Shown: piece after piece, positions 43,099 to 51,572 of the stretch
Numbering within the stretch: position 1 is the first letter of the stretch
How the letters are laid out: each line of letters begins with the position of its first letter
Assembly (NCBI RefSeq): GCF_002899675.1
Contig: NZ_PKUU01000027.1
Coordinates: 1-64,000 of the forward strand
DNA from: Clostridium sp. chh4-2
GTDB lineage: Bacteria > Bacillota > Clostridia > Lachnospirales > Lachnospiraceae
Length of the DNA: 64,000 nt
Reading direction: 5' to 3'
The notes under the pieces: generated by a model
What the model saw: only the letters and a program-made list of their open reading frames with translations
Databases searched by the model: none
Told to the model about the DNA's origin: nothing
Translations under genes and position numbers: made by a program

Positions 43099-44727
43099 AT
43101 GTATACAGTGATTGTAGCAGACGATGAAGAAGCATTAAGAAAGGCGATTATCAAAAGAGTTGACTGGAACGCCGTGGGATTTGAAGTGATTGGAGAGGCG
43201 GAGAACGGGGCAGAGGCATTGGAGCTGGTGGAAAAGCTGGGGCCGGATCTGCTGTTGACGGATATCAGAATGCCCTTTGTCTCGGGAATTGATTTAGCCA
43301 GGCAGGCGAGAGAGATCAGGCCATATATGCAGATCGCATTTTTAAGCGGCTATGAGAGCTTTGCCTATGCCCAGCAGGCGATTCAGTATAATATTATCAG
43401 CTACCTTTTAAAGCCCATCTCCGCAGAAGAACTGACGGAAGAGATGAAGCGGATCAAGGAAAAGCTGGATGAACGGTTTGCTGCTTTAAAACGGGGCGTT
43501 CAGGACGGTGATTTCAGCGAGAGGGAGCGCCGCATGGAGCTATCTGAGTTTCTGCTTCCCATATTGATGGATCAGGATGAACCGATGCAGGAATTGAGTC
43601 AGGAGAAGAAGCTTCTGATGGAACAGAGAGCGGCAGAATTGGGGCTTCGTAAGCTTCCTGCTGATAATGTCTGCTATATGGTTCTCGTCACCGGATTTTT
43701 CGGCAGCAGGGGAGAGAATCTGACCGCTGTGGAGCATGTAAATTTTGTAAACTCAATTTTGAAAAAATACGTGCAGTTCGGCAGCGTGATTTCCAAAGGG
43801 AAGATCATTACCGTTATTTCCGCAGTAGGGCGGGATTTGGGAAAATATATACATATTCTGGTGACGGAAATCATGCAGAGCGCGGAGCGAATCCTGGGGC
43901 TCCAGTGCAGAATCGGCGTAAGCCGGGACTTTCCTGCAATGTTCATGAGCGGTATCGCTTATTCGGAAGCGGTGGCTGCCATGCATTATGTTCCCGCAGA
44001 TGCCGTGGGCGTGCAGTTTATATCCGATATGGAATCAGGAGAATTTCAGAAATTTGAATACATTGAGGAAATTGTGGCGGAACTGGATCAGATCATCAAG
44101 ACCGGCAGCAGGGGAGAACTGGATAAATTCCTTGCCAGCCTGTTCTCAAGGGTGAGTGAGGAGCATGCAATGAAAAGCCGCCGGGATCTTCTGGTGATAC
44201 AGATTCTGGCTACGGTGTACCGGACGGTGAGCATATCTCTGGACAACAATGTGCCTGTAGAAGTCCTTTCCAAGTTTTCCTTTTTGGAGAAAGGCTTCAC
44301 CAAAGAGTCTTTGGATGAGGTTCATGGCAAGGTGGCCAGTCTCTGCCGCCAGGCTCAGGACATTATCTCCAATCACAGAAAGGTCAGTTCGGAACTTTTA
44401 TCGGATCAGGCTCTTAAACTGATTGAAACAGGCTATTCCGACGAGACTTTGACCCTGGTTTCCCTGAGCGAACAACTCCATATCAGTTCCAACTATCTGA
44501 GCACTACCATTAAAAAGACCACAGGGGAGACATTTATCAGCCTTCTGACCAAAAAGAGGATGGAAAAAGCCCGGGAGTATCTTATCTGTACTCCTATGAA
44601 GATACAGGAAATCGCCGCCCGCTGCGGCTACAGCGATCAGCATTATTTCAGTTACTGTTTCAAAAAATATTACGGAAAATCCCCCAATAAACTGAGAGAG
44701 GGAGCGGGAAAAGCAGAAGAAAAATAA
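43099..44727 (+). CDS. YesN-type response regulator, REC plus AraC DNA-binding domain
   Basis: The 542-residue regulator has a receiver domain (1-125; acidic pair in VADDEE, phospho-acceptor Asp55 in LTDIRMP, LKPI). A long middle region with some coiled-coil character follows, then two AraC helix-turn-helix motifs at the C-terminus (about 435-540, ending YCFKKYYGKSPNKLRE). It is the partner of the kinase at 39181. The adjacent transporter genes, starting 227 bp downstream, are the likely target. Confidence 0.92.
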   Translation: MYTVIVADDEEALRKAIIKRVDWNAVGFEVIGEAENGAEALELVEKLGPDLLLTDIRMPFVSGIDLARQAREIRPYMQIAFLSGYESFAYAQQAIQYNIISYLLKPISAEELTEEMKRIKEKLDERFAALKRGVQDGDFSERERRMELSEFLLPILMDQDEPMQELSQEKKLLMEQRAAELGLRKLPADNVCYMVLVTGFFGSRGENLTAVEHVNFVNSILKKYVQFGSVISKGKIITVISAVGRDLGKYIHILVTEIMQSAERILGLQCRIGVSRDFPAMFMSGIAYSEAVAAMHYVPADAVGVQFISDMESGEFQKFEYIEEIVAELDQIIKTGSRGELDKFLASLFSRVSEEHAMKSRRDLLVIQILATVYRTVSISLDNNVPVEVLSKFSFLEKGFTKESLDEVHGKVASLCRQAQDIISNHRKVSSELLSDQALKLIETGYSDETLTLVSLSEQLHISSNYLSTTIKKTTGETFISLLTKKRMEKAREYLICTPMKIQEIAARCGYSDQHYFSYCFKKYYGKSPNKLREGAGKAEEK

Positions 44728-44812
44728 GCGGAAAACAGAACCGCGGAAAAATGCCTGTTTTGTCTAAAAATGCATAAGTCACAAACGCCAGAAGTCTTAT
44801 TTTTTCATATTT

Positions 44813-44908
44813 CGGTGATTTTCGATAATTACCGGGGTGAAATAAATAAGATTTCTAACATTTTGCATAAGAATTTCTATTCCAAAAGATAGGGTATTTA
44901 TATATACT
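44813..44908 (+). promoter_or_regulatory. Control region of the galactose transporter genes
   Basis: The 226-bp gap 44728-44953 contains a dyad CGGTGATT/AATTACCG (about 44815-44836) and a weak promoter (TTCCAA at 44880, TATACT at 44903-44908, 17-bp spacer). A poor -35 fits activation by the YesN-type regulator encoded just upstream. An AAGGAGGA site precedes the binding-protein gene. Confidence 0.4.
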
Positions 44909-44953
44909 GTTACTTGTAACCACATGAATTAATTATCTAAGGAGGAATTTAAA

Positions 44954-46291
44954 ATGAAAAAAATGTTAAGCGTTGCTCTTGCGTGCTCCATGGCAGTTAC
45001 TCTTGCAGCCTGCGGCGGTGGCACCAAGCCTACAGAAGCTCCTACAACGGCAGCTAATTCCGACACAACAGCAGCTCAGGCAGAAACAACGGCAGCACCT
45101 GCAGCACCTGCAGAAACTACTGCGGAAAAGCTGGAGAATAAGGACAAACCTTTAGTATGGTTTAACCGCCAGCCGTCCAACAGTTCTACAGGAGCTCTTG
45201 ATATGACAGCTCTGAATTTCAACAAGGATACATATTATGTAGGATTTGATGCAAATCAGGGTGCTGAACTTCAGGGTACAATGGTTAAAGATTATATTGA
45301 GAAAAATATTGATACAATTGACCGCAACGGTGACGGAGTCATCGGTTATGTTCTTGCAATCGGCGATATCGGCCATAACGACTCCATCGCTCGTACAAGA
45401 GGTGTCCGCAGAGCGCTTGGAACAGGCGTTGAAAAAGACGGCAACATCAACAGCGAGCCGATCGGTACAAACGCAGACGGCACAGCAACTGCAGTACAGG
45501 ATGGAACAATCGAAGTTAACGGAAAGTCATATATCGTAAGAGAACTTGCTTCTCAGGAGATGAAGAACTCCGCAGGTGCTACATGGGATGCCGCTACAGC
45601 AGGTAACGGAATCGGCACATGGTCATCATCTTTTGGCGATCAGATCGATGTTGTCGTTTCTAATAACGACGGTATGGGCATGTCAATGTTCAACGCATGG
45701 TCTAAAGACAATAAGGTTCCTACATTCGGTTATGATGCAAACAGTGATGCAGTAGCTGCTATCGCAGAAGGCTACGGCGGAACCATCAGCCAGCATGCAG
45801 ATGTACAGGCTTATTTAACACTTCGTGTTCTTCGTAATGCTCTTGACGGCGTTGATATCAATACCGGTATCAGCACAGCAGACGATGCAGGAAACGTTTT
45901 AAGTGAAGACGTATATGTATACAAAGCAGACGAACGTTCTTACTATGCATTAAACGTTGCTGTTACTGCTGAAAACTATCAGGATTTCATGGATTCCACA
46001 ATGGTTTATGCACCTGTATCAAACCAGCTTGATGAAGGCACACATGCCACAAAGAAAGTATGGCTGAATATCTACAATTCATCTGATAACTTCCTTGGAT
46101 CAACCTATCAGCCGCTTCTTCAGAAGTATGACAAGATTCTTAACCTGGATGTAGATTACATCGGCGGTGACGGACAGACAGAGTCCAATATCACAAACCG
46201 TCTTGGAAATCCAAGCCAGTATGATGCATTCGCTATCAACATGGTTAAGACAGACAATGCGGCTTCTTATACAAATTTACTTAATCAGTAA
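44954..46291 (+). CDS. Galactose/glucose-binding lipoprotein, apparently circularly permuted MglB
   Basis: A 445-residue lipoprotein (lipobox LAAC, Cys20) with a Thr/Ala-rich linker (21-64). Homology to MglB starts in mid-protein: LVWFNRQP (67-74) matches MglB VVFFNKEP, followed by YYVGFDANQGAELQG, calcium-loop-like DRNGDGVIG (123-131), GHNDSIART (140-148), ATWDAATA, SNNDGM (236-241), GYDAN (259-263) and the usual MglB C-terminal helix VTAENYQDF (337-345). A linker then leads to VWLNIYNSSDNF (369-380) and AFAINM (425-430), which are the N-terminal strand and a later strand of MglB. Key sugar contacts are kept on both sides. The two transporter genes follow directly. Confidence 0.87.
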   Translation: MKKMLSVALACSMAVTLAACGGGTKPTEAPTTAANSDTTAAQAETTAAPAAPAETTAEKLENKDKPLVWFNRQPSNSSTGALDMTALNFNKDTYYVGFDANQGAELQGTMVKDYIEKNIDTIDRNGDGVIGYVLAIGDIGHNDSIARTRGVRRALGTGVEKDGNINSEPIGTNADGTATAVQDGTIEVNGKSYIVRELASQEMKNSAGATWDAATAGNGIGTWSSSFGDQIDVVVSNNDGMGMSMFNAWSKDNKVPTFGYDANSDAVAAIAEGYGGTISQHADVQAYLTLRVLRNALDGVDINTGISTADDAGNVLSEDVYVYKADERSYYALNVAVTAENYQDFMDSTMVYAPVSNQLDEGTHATKKVWLNIYNSSDNFLGSTYQPLLQKYDKILNLDVDYIGGDGQTESNITNRLGNPSQYDAFAINMVKTDNAASYTNLLNQ

Positions 46292-46414
46292 TTTCCATTG
46301 AAATAAAGGTGGGCAGGTATTAGGGAGAAGAAATTCTCCCTAATAATTTCTTTTAATCATCAGGCGTTATAAACTTCGCCTGTGGGAAAACACTATAATA
46401 CAGGAGTAAAAATA

Positions 46415-47923
46415 ATGGCAGATAAGAAAGATGATATCGTCTTATCAATACGCGGTATGAGCAAGTCGTTTGGCCGAAACAGAGTCCTAGATCATATTAA
46501 TCTGGATGTGAAACGTGGAACTGTCATGGGACTTATGGGTGAAAATGGAGCCGGTAAGTCCACAATGATGAAGTGCCTTTTTGGCACCTATCAGAAAGAC
46601 GAGGGAAATATCTTTCTGAACGGCAAAGAAGTGAGTTTTTCCGGACCCAAAGATGCTCTTGAAAACGGCATTGCAATGGTTCATCAGGAACTCAATCAGT
46701 GCCTGGAAAGAAATGTAATCGATAATTTATTCCTCGGACGTTATCCGGTCAATTCCATAGGCGTAGTTGATGAAGGCAGAATGAAAAAAGAAGCTGCCGA
46801 GCTTTTCAGAAAGCTGGGCATGACCGTTAACCTTACTCAGCCGATGCGGAATATGTCTGTATCTCAGCGGCAGATGTGTGAAATCGCCAAAGCGATTTCC
46901 TATAATGCCAAAGTGATTGTTCTGGATGAACCGACATCCTCTCTGACCGTACAGGAAGTTTCCAAGCTCTTCGAGATGATGAGAATGTTAAAGGAACAGG
47001 GAATCGCTTTGATCTATATTTCTCATAAAATGGATGAGATTTTTGAGATCTGTGATGAGATTTCAGTGCTGCGCGACGGCAACTTGGTTATGACAAAGAG
47101 CACCAAAGATGCGAATATGAATGAACTGATTTCGGCTATGGTTGGCCGTTCTCTTGATAACCGGTTCCCGCCGGTTGACAACACCCCTAAGGATGTGATT
47201 TTGTCCATTCAGCATATATCTACAAAATTTGAGCCTCATTTACAGGATGTCTCATTTGACGTAAGAGAAGGGGAAATATTCGGACTTTACGGCCTTGTAG
47301 GCGCTGGACGTACAGAACTTTTGGAAACGATCTTCGGTGTCCGGACCAGGGCGGCAGGACGTGTTTATCTGAATAACCGTCTTATGAATTTCAGCAGCGC
47401 GAAGGAAGCGATGGAACATGGGTTTGCCATGATTACTGAGGAACGAAAGGCAAACGGATTGTTTTTGAAGGGTGATCTTACATTTAATACAACGATTGCA
47501 AACCTGGAACAGTATAAGTCCGGAATGATTCTGTCTGATCCAAAGATGATAAGGGCGACTGCGAAAGAAATTAAGATCATGCATACCAAGTGTATGGGAC
47601 CGGACGATATGATTTCAAGCCTTTCCGGAGGTAACCAGCAAAAAGTTATTTTTGGAAAATGGCTGGAACGCGGTCCGCAGATATTTATGATGGATGAACC
47701 TACAAGAGGAATCGACGTCGGTGCAAAATACGAAATATATGAGCTGATCATCGACATGGCAAAACAGGGCAAAACAATTATCGTTGTTTCATCTGAGATG
47801 CCGGAGATTCTTGGAATTACGAACCGTATTGGTGTAATGTCGAATGGACGCCTTTCTGGAATTGTGAATACGAAAGAAACAAATCAGGAAGAGCTTTTAC
47901 GACTCAGTGCAAAATATCTATAA
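46415..47923 (+). CDS. mglA: Sugar ABC transporter ATP-binding protein (MglA type)
   Basis: A 502-residue double-ATPase of the carbohydrate CUT2 class. The first domain has Walker A GENGAGKST and LDEPTSSL. Its signature is reduced to MSVSQRQM. The second has degenerate Walker A GLVGAGRTEL, as usual for CUT2 proteins, and a full LSGGNQQK signature with MDEPTRGIDVG. The start at 46415 follows AGGAGTAAAAATA. It energises galactose/methylgalactoside uptake with the permease that follows and the binding protein before it. Confidence 0.93.
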   Translation: MADKKDDIVLSIRGMSKSFGRNRVLDHINLDVKRGTVMGLMGENGAGKSTMMKCLFGTYQKDEGNIFLNGKEVSFSGPKDALENGIAMVHQELNQCLERNVIDNLFLGRYPVNSIGVVDEGRMKKEAAELFRKLGMTVNLTQPMRNMSVSQRQMCEIAKAISYNAKVIVLDEPTSSLTVQEVSKLFEMMRMLKEQGIALIYISHKMDEIFEICDEISVLRDGNLVMTKSTKDANMNELISAMVGRSLDNRFPPVDNTPKDVILSIQHISTKFEPHLQDVSFDVREGEIFGLYGLVGAGRTELLETIFGVRTRAAGRVYLNNRLMNFSSAKEAMEHGFAMITEERKANGLFLKGDLTFNTTIANLEQYKSGMILSDPKMIRATAKEIKIMHTKCMGPDDMISSLSGGNQQKVIFGKWLERGPQIFMMDEPTRGIDVGAKYEIYELIIDMAKQGKTIIVVSSEMPEILGITNRIGVMSNGRLSGIVNTKETNQEELLRLSAKYL

Positions 47924-47939
47924 TGGGGGTTTGACGGAT

Positions 47940-49595
47940 ATGGCTAATGGAAACAGTAAGACTCTGACGGCTGAACAGGAAATGCAGCTGCGTCAACCAA
48001 TTGAGGACTATGTCAGTAAAATACAAAAAAAGATCGACGTTCTCAGAGTGGATGGCTCAAACAAGGTGGTTGCTCTTCAGAATAATATTGATGCGGCAAA
48101 AAGAGACCGCAGCCTTACAAAAGAAGAGAGAGAAGACAGAATTGCTAAAAACAAGGCTGAATTGGAAAAAGCAAAAGCAGTTGAAGCCAAAAATAAAGAC
48201 GAGATTTCAAAGTTAATTTCTGATGCGGAAGGTTATCTCGCGGCGCATTTTAACAAAGATTATTATCAGCCGCTTAAAGAAAGCTGCGATCAGGAAAAAA
48301 TACTTGCAAAAGAAAAAAATAAACAGAAGGTCGCTGAACTGGAAAAAGCGCATCAGGAAAATCTTTCAAAGCTTACCGACCATCAGGAAATAAAAGATGA
48401 AAAATATGTCCATAAGAACAGGCTGTTCGATGCTAAGATGGAGCTGGAAAAAGAACTTCAGCAGATTAAAGACAGAAGACACGCTGCTTTTGCATGGAAA
48501 TATCATCTCATTGATATGCTGCGCATGTCCAAATTCACGTTTATGGAGACGAGAGCGCAGAAATGGGAAACTTATAAATATACATTCAACCGCAGGGCAT
48601 TTCTTCTGCAGAACGGTTTGTATATTGCCATCATTCTGATCTTTATCGGACTGTGTATCGCCACACCGATTATCAAACACGTTCCTTTGCTCACTTATAA
48701 TAACATTTTAAACATCCTTCAGCAGGCTTCTCCGAGAATGTTTCTTGCTCTTGGCGTTGCCGGATTGATCCTCCTTACCGGTACGGACCTTTCAATCGGA
48801 CGTATGGTTGGTATGGGTATGACAACGGCGACGATAATTATGCATCAGGGAATTAATACCGGCGCGGTTTTTGGCCATGTATTTGATTTCACCGGCATGT
48901 CAGTTGGAGCCAGAGTAGTTTTGGCTTTGGTAGTATGTATCCTTTTATGTACATTTTTTACAGCCATTGGCGGTTTCTTTACAGCTAAATTCAAAATGCA
49001 TCCTTTTATTTCAACAATGGCAAACATGCTTGTAATCTTCGGACTCGTTACATATGCGACAAAAGGTGTATCATTCGGAGCGATTGAACCGTCCATTCCT
49101 AAGATGATTATCCCTAAGATTAACGGTTTCCCGACAATTATCCTTTGGGCTGTAGCAGCAATTGCAATCGTATGGTTCATCTGGAATAAAACAACCTTTG
49201 GCAAAAACCTCTATGCCGTAGGCGGCAACCCGGAAGCAGCAGCGGTTTCCGGCATCTCCGTATTCGGAGTAACCATGGGAGCTTTCATCATGGCTGGTAT
49301 TCTCTATGGATTCGGTTCATGGCTTGAATGCGCAAGAATGTTTGGTTCCGGATCAGCAGCTTATGGACAGGGTTGGGAGATGGATGCGATTGCAGCCTGC
49401 GTAGTAGGCGGCGTATCCTTTACCGGTGGTATCGGTAAGATTTCGGGCGTTGTAGTCGGCGTATTAATTTTCACCGTACTCATATACTCCCTTACAATCC
49501 TTGGTATTGATACAAACCTTCAGTTCGTATTCGAAGGCATCATCATCATCACAGCCGTTACTCTCGACTGCCTGAAGTACGTGCAGAAAAAATAA
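47940..49595 (+). CDS. mglC: Sugar ABC transporter permease (MglC type) with N-terminal coiled-coil extension
   Basis: A 551-residue permease. Residues 1-215 are hydrophilic and Lys/Glu-rich with heptad-like patterns, predicted coiled coil. The membrane part begins near residue 224 and has about eight segments with CUT2 permease motifs (LILLTGTDLSIGRMVGMG; later VGGNPEAAAVSGI). Classical MglC is about 335 residues and lacks the extension. The start at 47940 has GGGGGT upstream, 16 bp after mglA. The extension should lie in the cytoplasm next to the ATPase; its role is unknown. Confidence 0.9.
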   Translation: MANGNSKTLTAEQEMQLRQPIEDYVSKIQKKIDVLRVDGSNKVVALQNNIDAAKRDRSLTKEEREDRIAKNKAELEKAKAVEAKNKDEISKLISDAEGYLAAHFNKDYYQPLKESCDQEKILAKEKNKQKVAELEKAHQENLSKLTDHQEIKDEKYVHKNRLFDAKMELEKELQQIKDRRHAAFAWKYHLIDMLRMSKFTFMETRAQKWETYKYTFNRRAFLLQNGLYIAIILIFIGLCIATPIIKHVPLLTYNNILNILQQASPRMFLALGVAGLILLTGTDLSIGRMVGMGMTTATIIMHQGINTGAVFGHVFDFTGMSVGARVVLALVVCILLCTFFTAIGGFFTAKFKMHPFISTMANMLVIFGLVTYATKGVSFGAIEPSIPKMIIPKINGFPTIILWAVAAIAIVWFIWNKTTFGKNLYAVGGNPEAAAVSGISVFGVTMGAFIMAGILYGFGSWLECARMFGSGSAAYGQGWEMDAIAACVVGGVSFTGGIGKISGVVVGVLIFTVLIYSLTILGIDTNLQFVFEGIIIITAVTLDCLKYVQKK

Positions 49596-49909
49596 TCTTT
49601 ATTTAATTGGATAAGATACGCCGGAAAGAAGGGGAAACCCGGGCGGGCGGCGGAAATGGAAACAGACAGGGGATTCGGGTTACGACCCTAAGTGATACTA
49701 GGCCGCCAAGTGCGAAAAAGGCAGCGCGGCGCCATTCACGATGAACTCTTTATGACTTCATCGTTCAAGGGCGCCTCAAATACTGATTCGGAATTCAGTA
49801 TTTGTCTGCCTTTTTCCGCTCTTGCCGACCAAGTATCACTAAGGGTCTGCACACGATCCCCTGTCTGTTTCCATTTCCGCCGCCCGCCCGGGTTTCCCCT
49901 TCTTTCCGG
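49592..49909 (-). repeat. Composite palindromic element, copy III: B-side terminus and unit B
   Basis: The outer end ATCTTTATTTA (about 49597-49607) and GATACGCCGG match the reversed B-side end of copies I and II. The arms 49621-49674 and 49856-49909 are identical over 54 bp, with a copy-specific stretch (ATGGAAACAGACAGGGGAT). The core hairpin has ACGATGAA (49738-49745) and TTCATCGT (49757-49764), the counterpart of GCAGTGAA/TTCACTGC in copies I and II. This copy is inverted relative to I and II. Confidence 0.87.
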
Positions 49910-50239
49910 CTGTTACTTGGCTAGCTGAGAAAAAAGATTTGGAGGATATGAGAGTAAATTTTCACATCAAGGGTGAATGATTTTTTAGAAATGCCTTCAC
50001 CATTTAATGTAAAGGGTGAGGTCATTTGTAAACGATATAAAACAGACCGTAGTGTATAAAACGAATTCCTGATATCCGTGCACTATGCTGGTCGCATCTG
50101 AGTCGGTACTATATAGAGAGTATTCCCCTGGATTCATCGGGCAGTTGCAGGACTGGCTGAAAGAAGCTGAGTAAATCCGTAAGAGCGTTTACTATCTTGC
50201 GGCAGGAACAGCGGCAACAGAAGCCCCACAAACCAGAAG
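49910..50239. other. Split linker of copy III and left part of the inserted segment
   Basis: 49910-50026 matches the linker of copy I in reverse (AAGATTTGG, then TTTAATGTAAAGGGTGAGGTC). Similarity stops there. A 14-bp sequence GATATAAAACAGAC at 50034-50047 is inverted at 51031-51044. A 29-codon open frame at 50085-50174 without a ribosome binding site may be a gene remnant. Nothing else in this stretch can be assigned. Confidence 0.6.
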
Positions 50240-50758
50240 TTACAAATTAATCCAGTATCGTTGAATCGTTCCGCATTCACCTAAACCAACTTCATCATTC
50301 ACTTCGTTTTCAAGAATACCTCCATTTTTGACGATGGTCTTTTGAGAAGCAATATTTGTTTTATCACAGGTAAGCAGAACTTTGTCTTCTCCAAATTCTT
50401 TGCAAATTGGCAGTAGCAATCTGAGCATATCACTCGCATATCCCTTTCGACGTTCAGAAGGTAAAATGCTGTATCCAATATTTCCACCGTATTGCAGTAA
50501 AAAGGGGGTCAGTGGGTGGCGATAGTCAATAATCCCTACGACCTTTTCATCTTTTACACGAACACACAAAAATACCTCAGATGGAACATAGCCCTTCTTC
50601 TTCAATCGGTTTTCAAAATCAATCCATTCTGAAAATGAACTCACTTCTTCAAGACCTGCACAACCATCAAAGCTGTCATGATTGGCAAGCATATCTTCCT
50701 TGTATTGCATGACCTGCTGTGCATACTCATAAGTAGGTCTAACCAATTTCAAATACAT
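50240..50758 (-). CDS. GNAT-family N-acetyltransferase (RimJ/RimL-like)
   Basis: A 172-residue acetyltransferase of the GNAT_3 type. Motif A is around GYSILPSERRKGYASDMLRLL and the C-terminal TCDKTNIASQKTIVKNGG is typical of RimJ/RimL-like enzymes. The start at 50758 (MYLKLVRPTYEYA) has GGGGGG 7 bp upstream. It lies inside DNA that interrupts the third composite repeat. It is the only full gene in that insert, so it looks like acquired cargo. Substrate unknown. Confidence 0.82.
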   Translation of the reverse strand: MYLKLVRPTYEYAQQVMQYKEDMLANHDSFDGCAGLEEVSSFSEWIDFENRLKKKGYVPSEVFLCVRVKDEKVVGIIDYRHPLTPFLLQYGGNIGYSILPSERRKGYASDMLRLLLPICKEFGEDKVLLTCDKTNIASQKTIVKNGGILENEVNDEVGLGECGTIQRYWINL

Positions 50759-51114
50759 ACACGTGCCCCCCATAAAATTCCGATTTATTGTTTCGTTTTG
50801 ATAATACCATATTCACCTATTTAAAACAATAAAATCCTTCCACTTATCCAGCCTGTCAATGGACGGGTACTCGCCTCAAATTCGTTGTTTGTTAACGGCA
50901 GCCTTCCATCTTCCATAAAGGTATTCAGATATTTTTTCCGGTTTTAGCTGTACTGCAGGGCCTAGATGTGAAAGGCCGTGAAGTTCCACAAAAGCTGGTT
51001 CAGAAGCCGTTTGGGCCGCATGATTGAAACGTCTGTTTTATATCACTTACTGAATATGATGCTACATAAATACCTATGCATCAATGTTGTTTTTAACCAG
51101 GCTAGCGAAAACCA
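50759..51114. other. Right part of the inserted segment and resumed linker
   Basis: The GTCTGTTTTATATC at 51031-51044 is the exact inverse of 50034-50047. From about 51054 (GATGCTACATAAATACCTATG) the sequence again matches the linker of copies I and II, in reverse. Between 50759 and 51030 I see only a possible gene remnant (frame ending near 51022 with codons for LQGLDVKGREVPQ) and no intact gene. Confidence 0.55.
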
Positions 51115-51461
51115 GCACGGAATGGGGAGGCGGAACCGGAGGACGAAGGCCGGGGAAGGAGGATGCAGCCAGATGGGATCGTATGGAACCCCTTTAGAAC
51201 TACTTAGGCCCGTAAGAACGGAACGAGGCAGGTAAAAACTGATTTCCGTCTCAGTTTTTAAAGCGCCGCTGAGCAGCGAAGTCATCAAGAGTTCACTGCG
51301 AATGGCGCTGGCCTGCCTCGTTCCGTTCTTACGGGCCTTAGTAGTTCTTAGGGGCGAATCCCGAATCCCATCTGGCTGCATCCTCCTTCCCCGGCCTTCG
51401 TCCTCCGGTTCCGCCTCCCCATTCCGTGCGTACCTTCCGTCAGCCCCCCCGTTAAATAACA
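51115..51461 (-). repeat. Composite palindromic element, copy III: unit A and A-side terminus
   Basis: The outer arms (from 51115 and ending at 51429) are identical over 65 bp. Next comes a diverged bulge (CGTATGGAACCCC against TCGGGATTCGCCCC), then CCCGTAAGAACGGAACGAGG pairs again. The interior has AAAAACTGA/TCAGTTTTT and AGCGCC/GGCGCT hairpins. The outer end GTTAAATAAC (about 51449-51458) is the reverse of the copy II end. The yicC promoter lies about 50 bp further on. Confidence 0.87.
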
Positions 51462-51509
51462 ATTAAATATCCAAAGCAGTGATATTTCTGTTCGGGTGGT
51501 AATGTTTGG

Positions 51510-51538
51510 TTGACTTGCTTTCTTATTTGAATTATAAT
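51510..51538 (+). promoter_or_regulatory. Predicted sigma-A promoter of yicC-gmk-rpoZ
   Basis: TTGACT (51510-51515), a 17-bp spacer and TATAAT (51533-51538) lie 35 bp upstream of the yicC start. Confidence 0.85.
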
Positions 51539-51572
51539 AAACTGTGACTATGGTGAAAGAGAGGCATAAGAA

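Noticed and set aside
50085..50174. 29-codon frame ending in QLQDWLKEAE in the insert of copy III
   Set aside because: It may be the tail of a lost gene, but it is too short, has no ribosome binding site and matches no family that I can name.
1..51461. CRISPR array or tandem repeat explanation for the repeated palindromes
   Set aside because: The units are large palindromes at three distant sites, with no short direct repeats at regular spacing and no cas genes.
50978..51462. Open frames of 85 and 139 residues over unit A of copy III
   Set aside because: Again the two strands of a palindrome; no ribosome binding site or protein-like conservation.
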